Shown: positions 37,562 to 47,468 of the stretch, in pieces
Layout: each line of letters starts with the position of its first letter
Position numbering within the stretch: position 1 is the stretch's first letter
Assembly (NCBI RefSeq): GCF_010092505.1
Contig: NZ_CP048021.1
Location: 3,038,001-3,102,000 of the forward strand
Reading direction: 5' to 3'
Source: Virgibacillus sp. MSP4-1
GTDB taxonomy: Bacteria; Bacillota; Bacilli; Bacillales; Alkalibacillaceae
DNA length: 64,000 bases
Translations under genes and position numbers: made by a program
Notes under the pieces: model-generated
What the model was told of the DNA's origin: nothing
The model's input: the letters and a program-made list of their open reading frames with translations, nothing else
Databases searched by the model: none

Positions 37562-38360
37562 GGGAAATCCCCTTTCTTTTTAGGGCGTAAATAGATATAG
37601 GGAGAATAAGTCCAATCCATAATAGGAAATTGACAGTCAAGACCAGCCAGGGCATCTGAAAGGTAAACTGTTCATAGACAACACTCATATCGGACAGCTG
37701 ATAAACATTCAACTGGGTAAATAGAAAATATCGAATGGCATTGACCGGCGATAAAAAGTAAAGGACCGAAAACATCATGACGTTATCTAAAGAGACGGAT
37801 GACAGCCAATACATGAGAACCAGGTCAAATAAATAGATAAGGATGATCCAGATGCCAATGACCGCACCAATGAGCTGCAGCTTTTGATCGATGAGGGAAC
37901 CGAGAGCGATACCTATCGATAAAAAGATGGTACTTAATATAATCACCGCTAGGAGAAAGGATGAAAATGCCTGGAATCCAACTGTCCCAAAGACAATTTT
38001 ACCTGGAATCATTGCGATAAAATAAGATACGGCAATCGACGGGATGAAAACAGATATAAGGGTGATCCACTTTTTATATACGAATGATTGGATGGTTGTT
38101 CCCCTTGCCACCAGGATAAGGAATGTGCGTTGATTTTTTTCTAATGCCATGGAAATGGCCCCATAGACCATGGCCAGCAGTGGTAAAAAATAGCTGGAGG
38201 TCTGAAAAACAGGTATCAGTCCTGTTCGGAAGGAGATCTGCTGCTCCAGACCATGAAACTGATAAAAAACAAACCAGGTGGAAAGGACCACTAAGGCAAT
38301 AATGATATATAATAAAGAACTGCGATGAATCTCCTTCCATTCTTTTGAAAGCATAATCAT
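37554..38360 (-). CDS. nosY: NosY ABC transporter permease
   Basis: 268 residues from ATG 38360 (MIMLSKEWKEIHRSS), which follows CAGGAGGAAG. The longer upstream frame runs through the end of nosD and is not used. Six membrane segments of the ABC-2 type are visible, with the amphipathic start KEWKEIHRS and the EKNQRTF...VARGTTIQSFVYKKWI connector typical of NosY. It works with NosF and NosD in copper-site maturation. Confidence 0.88.
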   Translation of the reverse strand: MIMLSKEWKEIHRSSLLYIIIALVVLSTWFVFYQFHGLEQQISFRTGLIPVFQTSSYFLPLLAMVYGAISMALEKNQRTFLILVARGTTIQSFVYKKWITLISVFIPSIAVSYFIAMIPGKIVFGTVGFQAFSSFLLAVIILSTIFLSIGIALGSLIDQKLQLIGAVIGIWIILIYLFDLVLMYWLSSVSLDNVMMFSVLYFLSPVNAIRYFLFTQLNVYQLSDMSVVYEQFTFQMPWLVLTVNFLLWIGLILPISIYALKRKGISHD

Positions 38361-38382
38361 TTGAACTTCCTCCTGACCCCAT

Positions 38383-39699
38383 TTAATTCGTTTTCCAGTT
38401 CCTCTGGATAAGCCACAGCAGTCCACCGGAAGTAACCAGCATGAGGATGATAAAATAAACAGATTGACGACCTTTTTGAGTGGAGGAATGGATTGGGCTT
38501 GGATCTGTGAATGCGCCATCTTCCCGGGCAAATAACTGAGTACTGGTTTCATAAAGCTGTAAGGCAGGACTGTCCAGAAATAAAATCCCCAGCTGTTCTT
38601 TGGCTATGACCTCGCTGAATGCTGACTGATACGTATAAGGTTGATCGCCAACAGAATCCTGATTTAAATCAATAAACGTATAGTCTGACCAGGCGTTGCC
38701 AACCCCATCTACACTCCATTTATTGCGGTCTTCTGCACCGTTTTTTGTATATTGCAGTTTGTTTTGTATGATTTCATTCCCTGTAAACTGGTTATCCATG
38801 GAACTGTTCCATATATCCAGTCCAATCTGATTGTTGGCGATGAGGTTATTTTTTAATAAATTCCGATTGGACTGATCCATAAAGATTCCTTTCTGGTTAA
38901 AAACCATGGTGTTATCGATCACTTTTACATCGTTGGCTGTCTGAAGAAGAAGCCCGAATGATTGCAAACCATGGTGATCATAAAATTTATTCTCTTTCAG
39001 GGTTATAGAATCCGAGTACATCACAGCGGCTCCACCCGTATTTTGATAAAATTCATTTTGATAGAACTCGTTATGATCTGAATACATGTAATGGAGTCCG
39101 TAACGATGATTGGTCATTCGGTTTTGGGTGATTCTGTTTTGATTTGCAAACGAAAAATAGATGCCGTCGCGAGCTCCATCAATAACATTATTTTTAATAA
39201 GATTCTCAGATGAGTAAAATAAATGGATGCCATTTCCGCGTCGGGACTGATTGAGGTCCTGATCCCCGATAATCGTATTGCCGGCAAGAACATTTCCTTT
39301 GTTTTCACTTAAATAAATTCCGTGCAGGCTGTCTTCTATTTTTGTGTTAAGAATTTTATTATCATCAGAATAAACTTTAATCGCTGCGTAGTCTTTATTA
39401 AGAATAGGACTGCTGTTTCGAATCGTCACCTGTTTCAGTGTAATACCGTCATGTCTGAATGTAACCACGTTCCCTTTACCGGTTCCTTCTATAACTGTAT
39501 TCCGCTTACCTATAATAGTGACAGGCTTATCAATAACGACATCTTCGTGGTATACGTGGTTGTTCAGCTTAATCGTGTCTCCGGACTCTGCGTGTTGAAT
39601 TAACTCGTTAATCGATGTAGTGTCTGCCTGCGAATGTACCGGATGTAGAAACAGGAGAGTGGTAAACAAAAACTTTATGATTTTCCACTGTTTACTCAT
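38383..39699 (-). CDS. nosD: NosD, beta-helix copper-site maturation protein
   Basis: 438 residues. It has an N-terminal Sec signal (FLFTTLLFLHPVHSQA) and a long right-handed parallel beta-helix (CASH/NosD domain). The helix is seen as repeated N.I..N.I......GI.. rungs, e.g. NRITQNRMTNHRYGLHYMYS and NEFYQNEFYQN. A C-terminal membrane anchor (YFIILMLVTSGGLLWLIQ) closes it. It acts outside the membrane with NosFY to deliver sulfur and copper to NosZ. It overlaps the upstream gene by 8 bp. Confidence 0.93.
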   Translation of the reverse strand: MSKQWKIIKFLFTTLLFLHPVHSQADTTSINELIQHAESGDTIKLNNHVYHEDVVIDKPVTIIGKRNTVIEGTGKGNVVTFRHDGITLKQVTIRNSSPILNKDYAAIKVYSDDNKILNTKIEDSLHGIYLSENKGNVLAGNTIIGDQDLNQSRRGNGIHLFYSSENLIKNNVIDGARDGIYFSFANQNRITQNRMTNHRYGLHYMYSDHNEFYQNEFYQNTGGAAVMYSDSITLKENKFYDHHGLQSFGLLLQTANDVKVIDNTMVFNQKGIFMDQSNRNLLKNNLIANNQIGLDIWNSSMDNQFTGNEIIQNKLQYTKNGAEDRNKWSVDGVGNAWSDYTFIDLNQDSVGDQPYTYQSAFSEVIAKEQLGILFLDSPALQLYETSTQLFAREDGAFTDPSPIHSSTQKGRQSVYFIILMLVTSGGLLWLIQRNWKTN

Positions 39700-40258
39700 G
39701 GTGTTCTTTTCCTTTCCAAAGCACGATTATTAAAGTAAGAATGGATATCCCTACAAATCCTGCACCATAAGAGAAAAAGGACAATGTCTCAAAATTAGCT
39801 AACTGGTTAGTGCCTATAATCGGTGGAACGAACGGGTCAATTTCAATCGGTGCATTTGGTGACAAGCGGGTACCAAATGTACTAAGCCACCGGTAAATAT
39901 CATAAATACCGATTGCCCCCAGAACCAGTACGATGGCTGTCCAGATAGCAAGCAGTTTTCGACTTCTGATAAACGCCACAATTAGAGTAATGATGGCTAC
40001 ACCGGCTACGATATACCCTAAGTAGGATAGTTCCGGGAAGGAGGCCTCACTGAATCGCTCCATACCGATATAATGATTCAGACCATTAATGATATCGATG
40101 TCGCCTTCCATTTTATGTGGATACACCCACATATACAGTCCTTCTTTGTATTGTGGTGCCGTTAAGCGAAGGGCCCACCAGGGAAAAAATAATGATGCGA
40201 TGAAACTGATGCCTGCTACGATAAGCCAGAGCATCCCTTTGAAATTAATGCGCCCCAT
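39692..40258 (-). CDS. Clade II nos-cluster membrane protein (NosB-like)
   Basis: 188 residues with about four or five membrane segments (LWLIVAGISFIASLFFPWWAL near the start, GYIVAGVAIITLIVAFI, LAIWTAIVLVLGAIGIYDIY, GISILTLIIVLW). Its extracytoplasmic loop begins APQYKEGLYMWVYPHKMEGD. It lies between nosZ and nosD, the place of nosB in clade II nitrous oxide reductase clusters. I make the NosB assignment from position and topology, not from a known motif. GGGGATGACC precedes the ATG. Confidence 0.7.
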   Translation of the reverse strand: MGRINFKGMLWLIVAGISFIASLFFPWWALRLTAPQYKEGLYMWVYPHKMEGDIDIINGLNHYIGMERFSEASFPELSYLGYIVAGVAIITLIVAFIRSRKLLAIWTAIVLVLGAIGIYDIYRWLSTFGTRLSPNAPIEIDPFVPPIIGTNQLANFETLSFFSYGAGFVGISILTLIIVLWKGKEHHE

Positions 40259-40317
40259 ACGGTCATCCCCTTTTTATGAACGGAAGGTGCGGCTGAAACC
40301 ACACCTTCCCATTTTAT

Positions 40318-42188
40318 TTAGTTTGGTTCCACCATTAGATAGCCTGTCATTTCCTGGTGTAAGGCTGAACAGAAGTTTGTACAATAAATCGGGAAGTTCC
40401 CGGCTTTATCTGCTTCTATAGTTAAGGTTCGTGTATCTCCCGGCTGAATTTCAAAGTTCTCATTATAGCCATTAATTCCAAATCCGTGCGTGATGTCTTC
40501 ATCCCTGTCTATATTTGTGATATGGAATTTAACGGTGTCTCCTTCTCTTACATTTACAACATCTGGTGTATCACTCTCTGCGTCAAAGACAAAGCGGGAA
40601 CGTAAGGCCACTCCGTATACGTGGACAACATCTCCTTCACGTTCAATATGAGCATCCTCTGTACTCCAGATTGAATTTTTCCGATCTTCATCTTTTGCTT
40701 TTACTTCGGTTGTGTTGATTTTATCGGCGCTTATAATTTGTGAATAATGAGGTTCGGGCTGTGACGGTGCATTTGCGACAACCTCCATCTCTTCACCACT
40801 GATATCGATTAAATCCATGCTTTCCGGGTGGGACGGTCCAACCGATAAGTATTGATCCTTGGCAATCTTATTCAGGGATACAAGCCATTGCCCGCCTGGG
40901 TTTGCTGTATCCCCTTCAACAGCTGTCAGGTGGCCTGGTGAATAAGCGACTTCTACCTTATCTACCACTTTTCCGGTTTCTAAATTCCACTTGGTGACCT
41001 GTGAATCTATAAAAAGAGTAGTGTAGGCATTGCCTTTGTTATCAAACTGTGTATGAAGAGGTCCTAAACCAACCTCAACTTCCTTATCAATGACATTATC
41101 GTAGTTAAGGATTGGGAGACCCTGAGCTTCTCCTTGGAAATCCTCATTTTTTATAGCTGTCAAAGCCTTTTCCACACTGTACATGGATGTGGTTGGGGAG
41201 AGCTTACCATTGGCAATAAAGTTCTCTCCATCCGGTGTTACATCAACTCCATGTGGGGACTTTGGTGCTGGAACCAGGTATACGGAACCGGGTTTTTAAC
41301 AGGATCAAACATTTTAACACCATTGATTTCTGTATAGTTGCCATCTTCAACCTCTTGTGCAATCCGCTCCCAGTTAAACATCACGATGTAATCACGGTCC
41401 TTCTGTGAAGCATTAATTTCCAGTGTAGTAGTGGCTTCTTCTGTATTATACGTTGTCAAAAAGGCCCATCCGTCGGAAATCCCTTTTCCGGCATCAGATA
41501 GGTCATAATTCCAAGGTGGCAGCATCACCTGAAAGGCCATATCCAGTTCTTTATTCTTAAAGTCCGGTTTAACCGCGGACATCACACCTTTATATTTATC
41601 ACTGTATTCATCCAGCTCGACATACTCTTCCCCGACTGGTACACTGAAGCGTGTAGGTAAAAACAGGTACTCAGAATCAGGGGTGACGAATGCTGCACAG
41701 TGCGGTCCCGCAATATTTGGAATTTCTAAGATATCCGTTGTTTCGAAGGTTTCCAAATCAACGTAGGCTGCACGGTTGTTTCCAACGTCTGTTGCAAATA
41801 GGGCCCGTCCATCGTATTCAGCATCCGTTTCTGAAATCGATGGATGGTGAAAGTCACCCCATTTGTACCCATTCAGCATTTCTTTTGATTCATCTTCAAA
41901 TCCATATCCTGTTGCAGGGTCCGGACTAAATACGGGAACCTGTCTGATCAAGCGCATCGACGGTAATCCGTAAACAAATAATTGTCCAGAGTGTCCACCT
42001 GATGCCATCATATAATAGTCATCATGCTCACCAGGAGGGACATAAACTTTTTCCGCATTCGTTGCATCCTGATTGTTTGCATTAGCAGTTTCATTCGGAC
42101 CTGTATTTCCAAAAACGAGGAACGCTACGCATAAACCAGCTACAATTCCCACAACCCCCGAGAGGATTTTTGCCTTTTTAGAATTCAT
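40318..42188 (-). pseudogene. nosZ: Nitrous oxide reductase NosZ, clade II, with an apparent 1-base frameshift
   Basis: Two frames together give a full NosZ of about 623 residues. The first (42188-41238) has a Sec-type signal without twin arginines, then copper-Z histidines in GGHSGQ, WGDFHHPS and AGPHCAAF. The second (read to 40318) contributes SPHGVDVTPDGENF and the CuA domain motif CTNFCSALHQEM. They join at 41286-41292: plus-strand AACCGGG, where one more C would restore K-N-P-G-S-V-Y-L-V-P-A-P-K. NosZ reduces N2O to N2 outside the membrane. Either the gene is inactive or there is a sequencing error. It overlaps the cytochrome gene through ATGA. Confidence 0.9.
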
Positions 42189-42679
42189 GATTGACCTCCT
42201 TTTTCTGCTGCTTTCTTCAGCGTTTCAATAATGGCCTCTCGCTCTTTGTCAGGCAGAGGATTGTCTCCGATGACGGTAGACATGACTGCTGAAGTCGGCT
42301 CCTGCAGAAATTCATTTAAAGGTTTTCCGTGTTTGTTCTCCACTTCGTTGTAAGCATTGGACAGATCGGGGCCTGTAGTGCCTCCTTGTGCACCCAGTGA
42401 TTCAACAGCGTGACATGATAAACAATTATTTCTGTTTAAAGGTTCTGCCTCTGCTGGAACACTGGCTGTCTCAGTCTCAGCAGACGATTCCTGCTTGCTT
42501 GCTTCAGATTCTCCGTCATCAGCGGTGTCTTCTGAAGATTCCTTCTGTGATGCTGTGTTATCCTCTGCTGGTGCAGGGTCGGCAGTTTCTTCTGCAGCAT
42601 TGGAGCTGTCAAAAAATAAGTAGCCGCCTGCAAATGCAAGCACAAAACCAATGATAAAAATCATACTATTGGCTTTCAC
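42185..42679 (-). CDS. Membrane-anchored c-type cytochrome of the nos operon
   Basis: About 164 residues from GTG 42679, which has GAGGGAGGG upstream. An N-terminal membrane anchor (MIFIIGFVLAFAGGYLFF) is followed by an acidic, Ser/Glu-rich linker of about 70 residues. A single heme site CLSCH comes next, with a late Met (SAVMST) as probable sixth ligand. It probably passes electrons to the CuA site of NosZ, the role of NosC-type cytochromes in Gram-positive nos operons. It is the first gene after the FNR-like site. Confidence 0.85.
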   Translation of the reverse strand: MKANSMIFIIGFVLAFAGGYLFFDSSNAAEETADPAPAEDNTASQKESSEDTADDGESEASKQESSAETETASVPAEAEPLNRNNCLSCHAVESLGAQGGTTGPDLSNAYNEVENKHGKPLNEFLQEPTSAVMSTVIGDNPLPDKEREAIIETLKKAAEKGGQS

Positions 42680-42750
42680 GATATTCCCTCCCTCAATAAA
42701 CCAATATTTATAATGCACTATTATCGTAATCTAGTTTCCAAATTCCCACA

Positions 42751-42766
42751 TGTGATTTAAATCACG
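42751..42766. promoter_or_regulatory. FNR/Crp-family site upstream of the nos operon
   Basis: TGTGATTTAAATCACG has TGTGA and TCAC half-sites separated by six bases, the FNR consensus arrangement in Bacillus. It is centred about 80 bp before the cytochrome GTG on the - strand. A possible -10, GATAAT (- strand, about 42719-42724), lies about 35 bp downstream of its centre. It fits anaerobic activation of nos genes. Confidence 0.75.
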
Positions 42767-43001
42767 GAAATCATTGACTTTGTTACCGATTGTTGAATAC
42801 AATTTGAAGGTTTTGTTAACGCCGTCATAACAGTGTTTTCACGGTTTTTACCAAGGCAATAAGGAAAAATTGCGAGACTAAATATTACCAGATAGATTAT
42901 AAGAATTCGGTTTTGTGTCCATACTGCGAATATAGTATAGTTATAGTGTGGCAAATTTTCACAAAATATTTCGATTATTTATTTGGGAGGAAATAAAAGC
43001 A

Positions 43002-43958
43002 ATGACCCAGCAGACATTTGTTTATCAAGAAAAAGCCGACCAGCTCTTGCAAAATATTCAAAGAGTCATTATTGGAAAAGATGAAGTAACAAAATTAAGT
43101 ATTGTAGCCTTATTATCCGGTGGCCATGTTTTATTGGAAGATGTTCCAGGTGTAGGGAAAACAATGCTTGTTCGTGCTCTGGCGAAATCCCTGAATTGTG
43201 AGTTTAAGCGAATTCAGTTCACCCCTGATTTATTGCCCTCAGATGTTACAGGTGTTTCGATCTATAACCCAAAGGAAATGGAATTTGAATTTCGCCCCGG
43301 ACCAATCCTGGGTAATATCGTTCTGGCGGATGAGATTAACCGTACATCGCCCAAGACACAATCGGCTCTGTTAGAGGGGATGGAGGAAAACAGTATTACC
43401 GTTGATGGGATGAGTGTCCCATTAAAACGCCCCTTTTTTGTTATGGCGACTCAAAACCCGATTGAATATGAAGGTACCTATCCGCTTCCGGAAGCACAAC
43501 TTGATCGATTCTTAATGAAACTGAACATGGGCTATCCAAGTCCACAGGAGGAAATGGACATGTTAAATCGTACATCCCATTCCCACCCTATCGATCAAAT
43601 TGAGCCAATTATGACTCAGGAAGAGCTGGTTCAGCTGCAGAATGAAATTGATAACGTATTTGTCAGCCAGTCTTTGCAGCGATATATTGTCGATATTACA
43701 AGTGGTACGAGAAATCATCCACAGGTTTATTTAGGAGCCAGTCCACGTGGGTCAATCGCACTGATGAAAGCAGCCAAGGCTTATGCATTCATTCATAATC
43801 GGGATTATATTGTGCCGGATGATGTGAAGTACTTAGCTCCTTTTGTCTTATCTCATCGGATGATCATTACTTCGGAAAGTAAGTTTGAGGATAAAGACGA
43901 AAAAATGATTGTCGAAGAAGTTCTGGCACAGACCAATGTTCCAATAGATAGGGGATAA
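43002..43958 (+). CDS. MoxR-family AAA+ ATPase (YeaC-like)
   Basis: 318 residues from ATG 43002, which follows GGGAGGAAATAAAAGC. The frame start at 42948 lacks a site. AAA-3 domain with Walker A EDVPGVGKTM, Walker B VLADEINRTSPKTQ, and FVMATQNPIEYEGTYPLPEAQLDRF, a MoxR hallmark. MoxR ATPases act as chaperones for extracytoplasmic enzyme maturation, usually with DUF58 and VWA partners. The following two genes are the DUF58 and transglutaminase partners, matching the B. subtilis yeaC-yeaD-yebA order before guaA. Confidence 0.93.
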   Translation: MTQQTFVYQEKADQLLQNIQRVIIGKDEVTKLSIVALLSGGHVLLEDVPGVGKTMLVRALAKSLNCEFKRIQFTPDLLPSDVTGVSIYNPKEMEFEFRPGPILGNIVLADEINRTSPKTQSALLEGMEENSITVDGMSVPLKRPFFVMATQNPIEYEGTYPLPEAQLDRFLMKLNMGYPSPQEEMDMLNRTSHSHPIDQIEPIMTQEELVQLQNEIDNVFVSQSLQRYIVDITSGTRNHPQVYLGASPRGSIALMKAAKAYAFIHNRDYIVPDDVKYLAPFVLSHRMIITSESKFEDKDEKMIVEEVLAQTNVPIDRG

Positions 43959-43960
43959 AT

Positions 43961-45226
43961 ATGGGTACGATTATAAAATACGGTCTAAAATTGCTCGGTA
44001 TCCTTTTGCCGGCAGGAGTTTTGTATGCATATGCAATGTTTCAGGGCGGTTTTGTCAGCTGGTTTCTATTTTTTAGTACTCTCCCAATATTTCTATATAT
44101 GATGCTATTATTCTTTTATCCAATGGCCCGCATCAAAATCGAGCGAAACCTTTCACCGGTCATTACTGAAACGGGGAGTACCATCGAGGTGGACATAACC
44201 TTTAAACGACCTCGATTGCTTCCCTTGTATTACTGTATCATTGAAGACATGTTTCCTGATTCAGTCCAGTACAGGGATACGAAACGAAAAAAGTTTGCCC
44301 ATATGGCCAGTCCGGACGTGCTGAGGGAGAACCGGAGAGCTAAAAAGGTCATATTTCCCTGGTTTAAAGGGACGTTTTCCTTTAAATATCAAATCGATGA
44401 ATTGCCCAGAGGAGAGCACCTTTTTCATCAGGTTCGGGTGGTTACCGGTGATTTTATTGGATTCATAAAAAGAGAGAAAACCTTTGATGTTGAGAATTCT
44501 GTAATGGTTTACCCGACAGAACGAAAGCTGCTGCTTCATAAGCATGCCCAAAGCTTTGAGGAAGGAGAATCCAGCTCATACAATCGGATGGTAAAAAATA
44601 CGATGGCTGTCTCAGGGGTTCGTGAATATGTACCAGGGGACCGGATGTCGTGGATTGATTGGAAGGCAACAGCCAAGAACAACACAATGATGACCAAGGA
44701 GTTCGAACAGGAAAAAAGTCAGGATATGTATGTTCTATTTAATGCATCTGAAATGGACTCTTATAATTGGCTGACTTTCGAGGGGGCCGTGGAGGTTGCG
44801 GTATCCCTGATAGATTCGATTAAAGAAGAATCAGCCCAGTTGTTCTTTGCGTCCTTAGGGGCTGACCGTAAAGTCATTCCTGTTCACAAGAACCCGATGA
44901 GCAAGGAACAGGTCAAACGCTATCTGACAACCGTGCAGCCTGAAAATCATTTGCCATTTGGTCAGATGATCAAACAGGAGACAGGTAATCTGCCAAAGGG
45001 CTATATGTCCATGGTTATTACCACTGATTTATCATTGGAACTTTATGAGACTTTACTTCATTTAAACAGGAAGAGTTCCCGTATCGTGCTCTTTTTAGTC
45101 AAATCAGGCTCACTCGTTTCAGGTGAAGAACATCAGCGGTTGAAGTACTTGAAAAGCAGTGGCGTTGTCATCAATTTGCTGACAGAAGAAATATTAACGA
45201 AGGAAAAAATTGAGGTGAACGCGTAG
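43961..45226 (+). CDS. DUF58-domain membrane protein (YeaD-like)
   Basis: 421 residues, 2 bp after moxR. Two N-terminal membrane segments (LLGILLPAGVLYAYAMF and SWFLFFSTLPIFLYMMLLFFYP) precede a periplasmic-type beta domain. The DUF58 block follows: VREYVPGDRMSWIDWKATAKNN at about residues 215-236, then a VWA-like fold. DUF58 proteins function with MoxR. The function in Bacillus is not established. Confidence 0.92.
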   Translation: MGTIIKYGLKLLGILLPAGVLYAYAMFQGGFVSWFLFFSTLPIFLYMMLLFFYPMARIKIERNLSPVITETGSTIEVDITFKRPRLLPLYYCIIEDMFPDSVQYRDTKRKKFAHMASPDVLRENRRAKKVIFPWFKGTFSFKYQIDELPRGEHLFHQVRVVTGDFIGFIKREKTFDVENSVMVYPTERKLLLHKHAQSFEEGESSSYNRMVKNTMAVSGVREYVPGDRMSWIDWKATAKNNTMMTKEFEQEKSQDMYVLFNASEMDSYNWLTFEGAVEVAVSLIDSIKEESAQLFFASLGADRKVIPVHKNPMSKEQVKRYLTTVQPENHLPFGQMIKQETGNLPKGYMSMVITTDLSLELYETLLHLNRKSSRIVLFLVKSGSLVSGEEHQRLKYLKSSGVVINLLTEEILTKEKIEVNA

Positions 45227-45227
45227 T

Positions 45228-47417
45228 ATGCGTTTAGAGACGAACCAACAGCAACGTCAGTTCTGGTTAAATTCAATCATATATATCGGCAGTTTTTTAC
45301 TGTTTTGGGAATGGCTGAGACCATTAGATCAAATAACGGATACAGGGAATGTCAGTATATTTGTTTTGTATACGATGTTCTGCTTTTTCCTGTCTTATAT
45401 GCAGCTGCAATGGTGGATCACATCTCCTCTTAAATTATTTGGTCTGCTTTTTATACTGGATGGATTGTTCTTTTCGGAAACTTTTCTGAGCTCTGCCTGG
45501 TTCCAGCATTTATTTTCTGACATTCAGTGGAATACAGAAGCCATGCTATCACAGCAATGGTGGGAAATGACGGCTTTGTTCCGTTCGCTTCTATTCCTGG
45601 TCTTATTGTGGCTGATGAGCTACCTGCTCTACTACTGGTTTGTGATTGCAAAACGAACGTTATTTTTTGTGATTCTAACCTTCATCTTCCTTACAGTTAC
45701 AGATACATTCACTGTATATGATGCCCGGTATGCCATCGTTCGGACATTTTTTATTTCGATGATGATATTAGGTGTGACCAATCTTCAGCGTGTGCTTATG
45801 AAAGAAAAGCTGTTTAAGCTGCCAAAGGGGAATTATGTTTCCTGGGTATTGCCACTGATCACTCTTGTCGTCGTTTCAAGTATGATCGGCTATTTAGCCC
45901 CTAAGTCCAGCCCTCAATGGCCGGATCCTGTTCCGTTTATTCAAACCACAGCCGCTGATGTGACGGGAAGCGGTGGGGGTTCAGGTTCAGCTATAAAAAA
46001 GGTTGGCTACGGGGAGAATGATGAGCGTCTGGGAGGATCTTTTGTACAGGATCATTCCGTTGTTTTTCAAGCTACGGTAGAAGATGCTCAATATTGGAAG
46101 ATTGAAACGAAGGATGTTTACACAGGAAAAGGATGGGTTCGGTCGGAGCAGGCTCAACAGGAATCCTTTACCTTCAGTCCTGATGGATCGATACATTTCA
46201 ACAATACGATGGAATCAGTTGAAACTGAAGAACAGCAGGCTGTCATCTCATTTAATGAACAGGAACTTCTGCCAAAGCTGGTATACCCTTATGGAATCTC
46301 AGAAGTTCAGTCTGAAAATAACCAATCCTATACTTATTCATACCATCAAGTCACAGGAGAGGTTTACCCTCGTCAAGGCAGTGCAGAGGTATCTGTCCCT
46401 GATTATGCGGTTACCTATGATCAGCCAACATACTCCCTGAAAAATTTACGGGAGAGCAGCGAGGAGGATCCGCAGGCTATTCGGGAACAATATACACAAA
46501 TACCGGGGACATTACCCTCCAGAGTTCAGGAATTGGCACAGGAATTAACGGCTGAGGAAACCAATCGTTATGATAGAGCCAAAGCTATAGAGGACCATTT
46601 TGATTCCTCGGACTTTCAATATCGTACGACAAATGTACCGGTTCCTGGTGAAAATCAGGATTATGTGGATCAGTTTCTGTTTGAATCCCAGGTAGGGTAC
46701 TGTGATAACTTTTCCACCTCCATGGTTATGCTGTTACGCTCGATCGATATTCCGGCCAGATGGGTAAAAGGATTTGCACCCGGAGAAGTCGTTGACCGGT
46801 CATCTGAAGCGAACACTTATGAGATTACGAATTCAAATGCCCACTCCTGGGTAGAGGTATATTTTCCGGACATCGGATGGGTCCCTTTTGAACCGACGAA
46901 GGGCTTTTATAATCCGATTGATCTGACTTCGGGACAGGATCTGGAGGAATTGATGAACCAAAATGAGGATGTACCAGTCAGTGAGATGGAAGAACAGACT
47001 CCTGAAACCAGTGCAGAGGAAGAATCCAATTCCGGATTTACATGGAATATTTCGATGAACCAGATGATCATCACGGGTCTTATTCTGTTAGGAATTTTGG
47101 GTATCCTGTACTGGAAAAGGTACACAATCGCCTACTGGTTCAAACGGAGGCATTGGACGAAGAATACAGATATTGAAACGTATATGAAGTCCTATCGTTT
47201 CCTGCTCTCTCTTCTTAACCATAAAGGGTACAAAAGAGGCTCGGATCAGACCTTGCGTGAATATGCCCATATGGTGGATTACCGGCTTCGTACAAACGAA
47301 ATGGGACGGCTGACAAACGCTTATGAACGAATTTTATATCGGGATGAGCAGGATATCGGCGACTGGTCCCGCAAACAGGAACTTTGGGAAAATCTCATCA
47401 GGAAAATCATGTCTTGA
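45228..47417 (+). CDS. Transglutaminase-like membrane protein (YebA-like)
   Basis: 729 residues, 1 bp after the DUF58 gene. About six N-terminal membrane segments (residues 15-220) resemble TgpA/DUF3488. An extracellular transglutaminase core follows, with catalytic Cys in VGYCDNFSTSMVMLLRS, His in NAHSWVEVYFPDIGW and Asp in that same segment. A further membrane segment lies near residue 620 (MIITGLILLGILGILYW) and the C-terminus is a DUF4129-like cytoplasmic tail. It is the third gene of the yeaC-yeaD-yebA type operon. Confidence 0.92.
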   Translation: MRLETNQQQRQFWLNSIIYIGSFLLFWEWLRPLDQITDTGNVSIFVLYTMFCFFLSYMQLQWWITSPLKLFGLLFILDGLFFSETFLSSAWFQHLFSDIQWNTEAMLSQQWWEMTALFRSLLFLVLLWLMSYLLYYWFVIAKRTLFFVILTFIFLTVTDTFTVYDARYAIVRTFFISMMILGVTNLQRVLMKEKLFKLPKGNYVSWVLPLITLVVVSSMIGYLAPKSSPQWPDPVPFIQTTAADVTGSGGGSGSAIKKVGYGENDERLGGSFVQDHSVVFQATVEDAQYWKIETKDVYTGKGWVRSEQAQQESFTFSPDGSIHFNNTMESVETEEQQAVISFNEQELLPKLVYPYGISEVQSENNQSYTYSYHQVTGEVYPRQGSAEVSVPDYAVTYDQPTYSLKNLRESSEEDPQAIREQYTQIPGTLPSRVQELAQELTAEETNRYDRAKAIEDHFDSSDFQYRTTNVPVPGENQDYVDQFLFESQVGYCDNFSTSMVMLLRSIDIPARWVKGFAPGEVVDRSSEANTYEITNSNAHSWVEVYFPDIGWVPFEPTKGFYNPIDLTSGQDLEELMNQNEDVPVSEMEEQTPETSAEEESNSGFTWNISMNQMIITGLILLGILGILYWKRYTIAYWFKRRHWTKNTDIETYMKSYRFLLSLLNHKGYKRGSDQTLREYAHMVDYRLRTNEMGRLTNAYERILYRDEQDIGDWSRKQELWENLIRKIMS

Positions 47418-47442
47418 TTCTTGTGACAGAGATTGATAGAAT
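47414..47442 (+). promoter_or_regulatory. Promoter of guaA
   Basis: TTGATT (47414-47419) and TAGAAT (47437-47442) are 17 bp apart and lie about 27 bp before the guanine aptamer. Confidence 0.65.
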
Positions 47443-47468
47443 AAGAAAAACTTAATGAAAGATTCAGA

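Noticed and set aside
38361-38552. N-terminal extension of nosY
   Set aside because: This part overlaps the 3' end of nosD in another frame and lacks membrane or family features. The ATG at 38360 has a good CAGGAGG site.
40318-42188. Two separate genes in the nosZ region
   Set aside because: The two frames are the two halves of one NosZ and share a precise junction where a single base restores the known sequence. The second has no ribosome binding site of its own.
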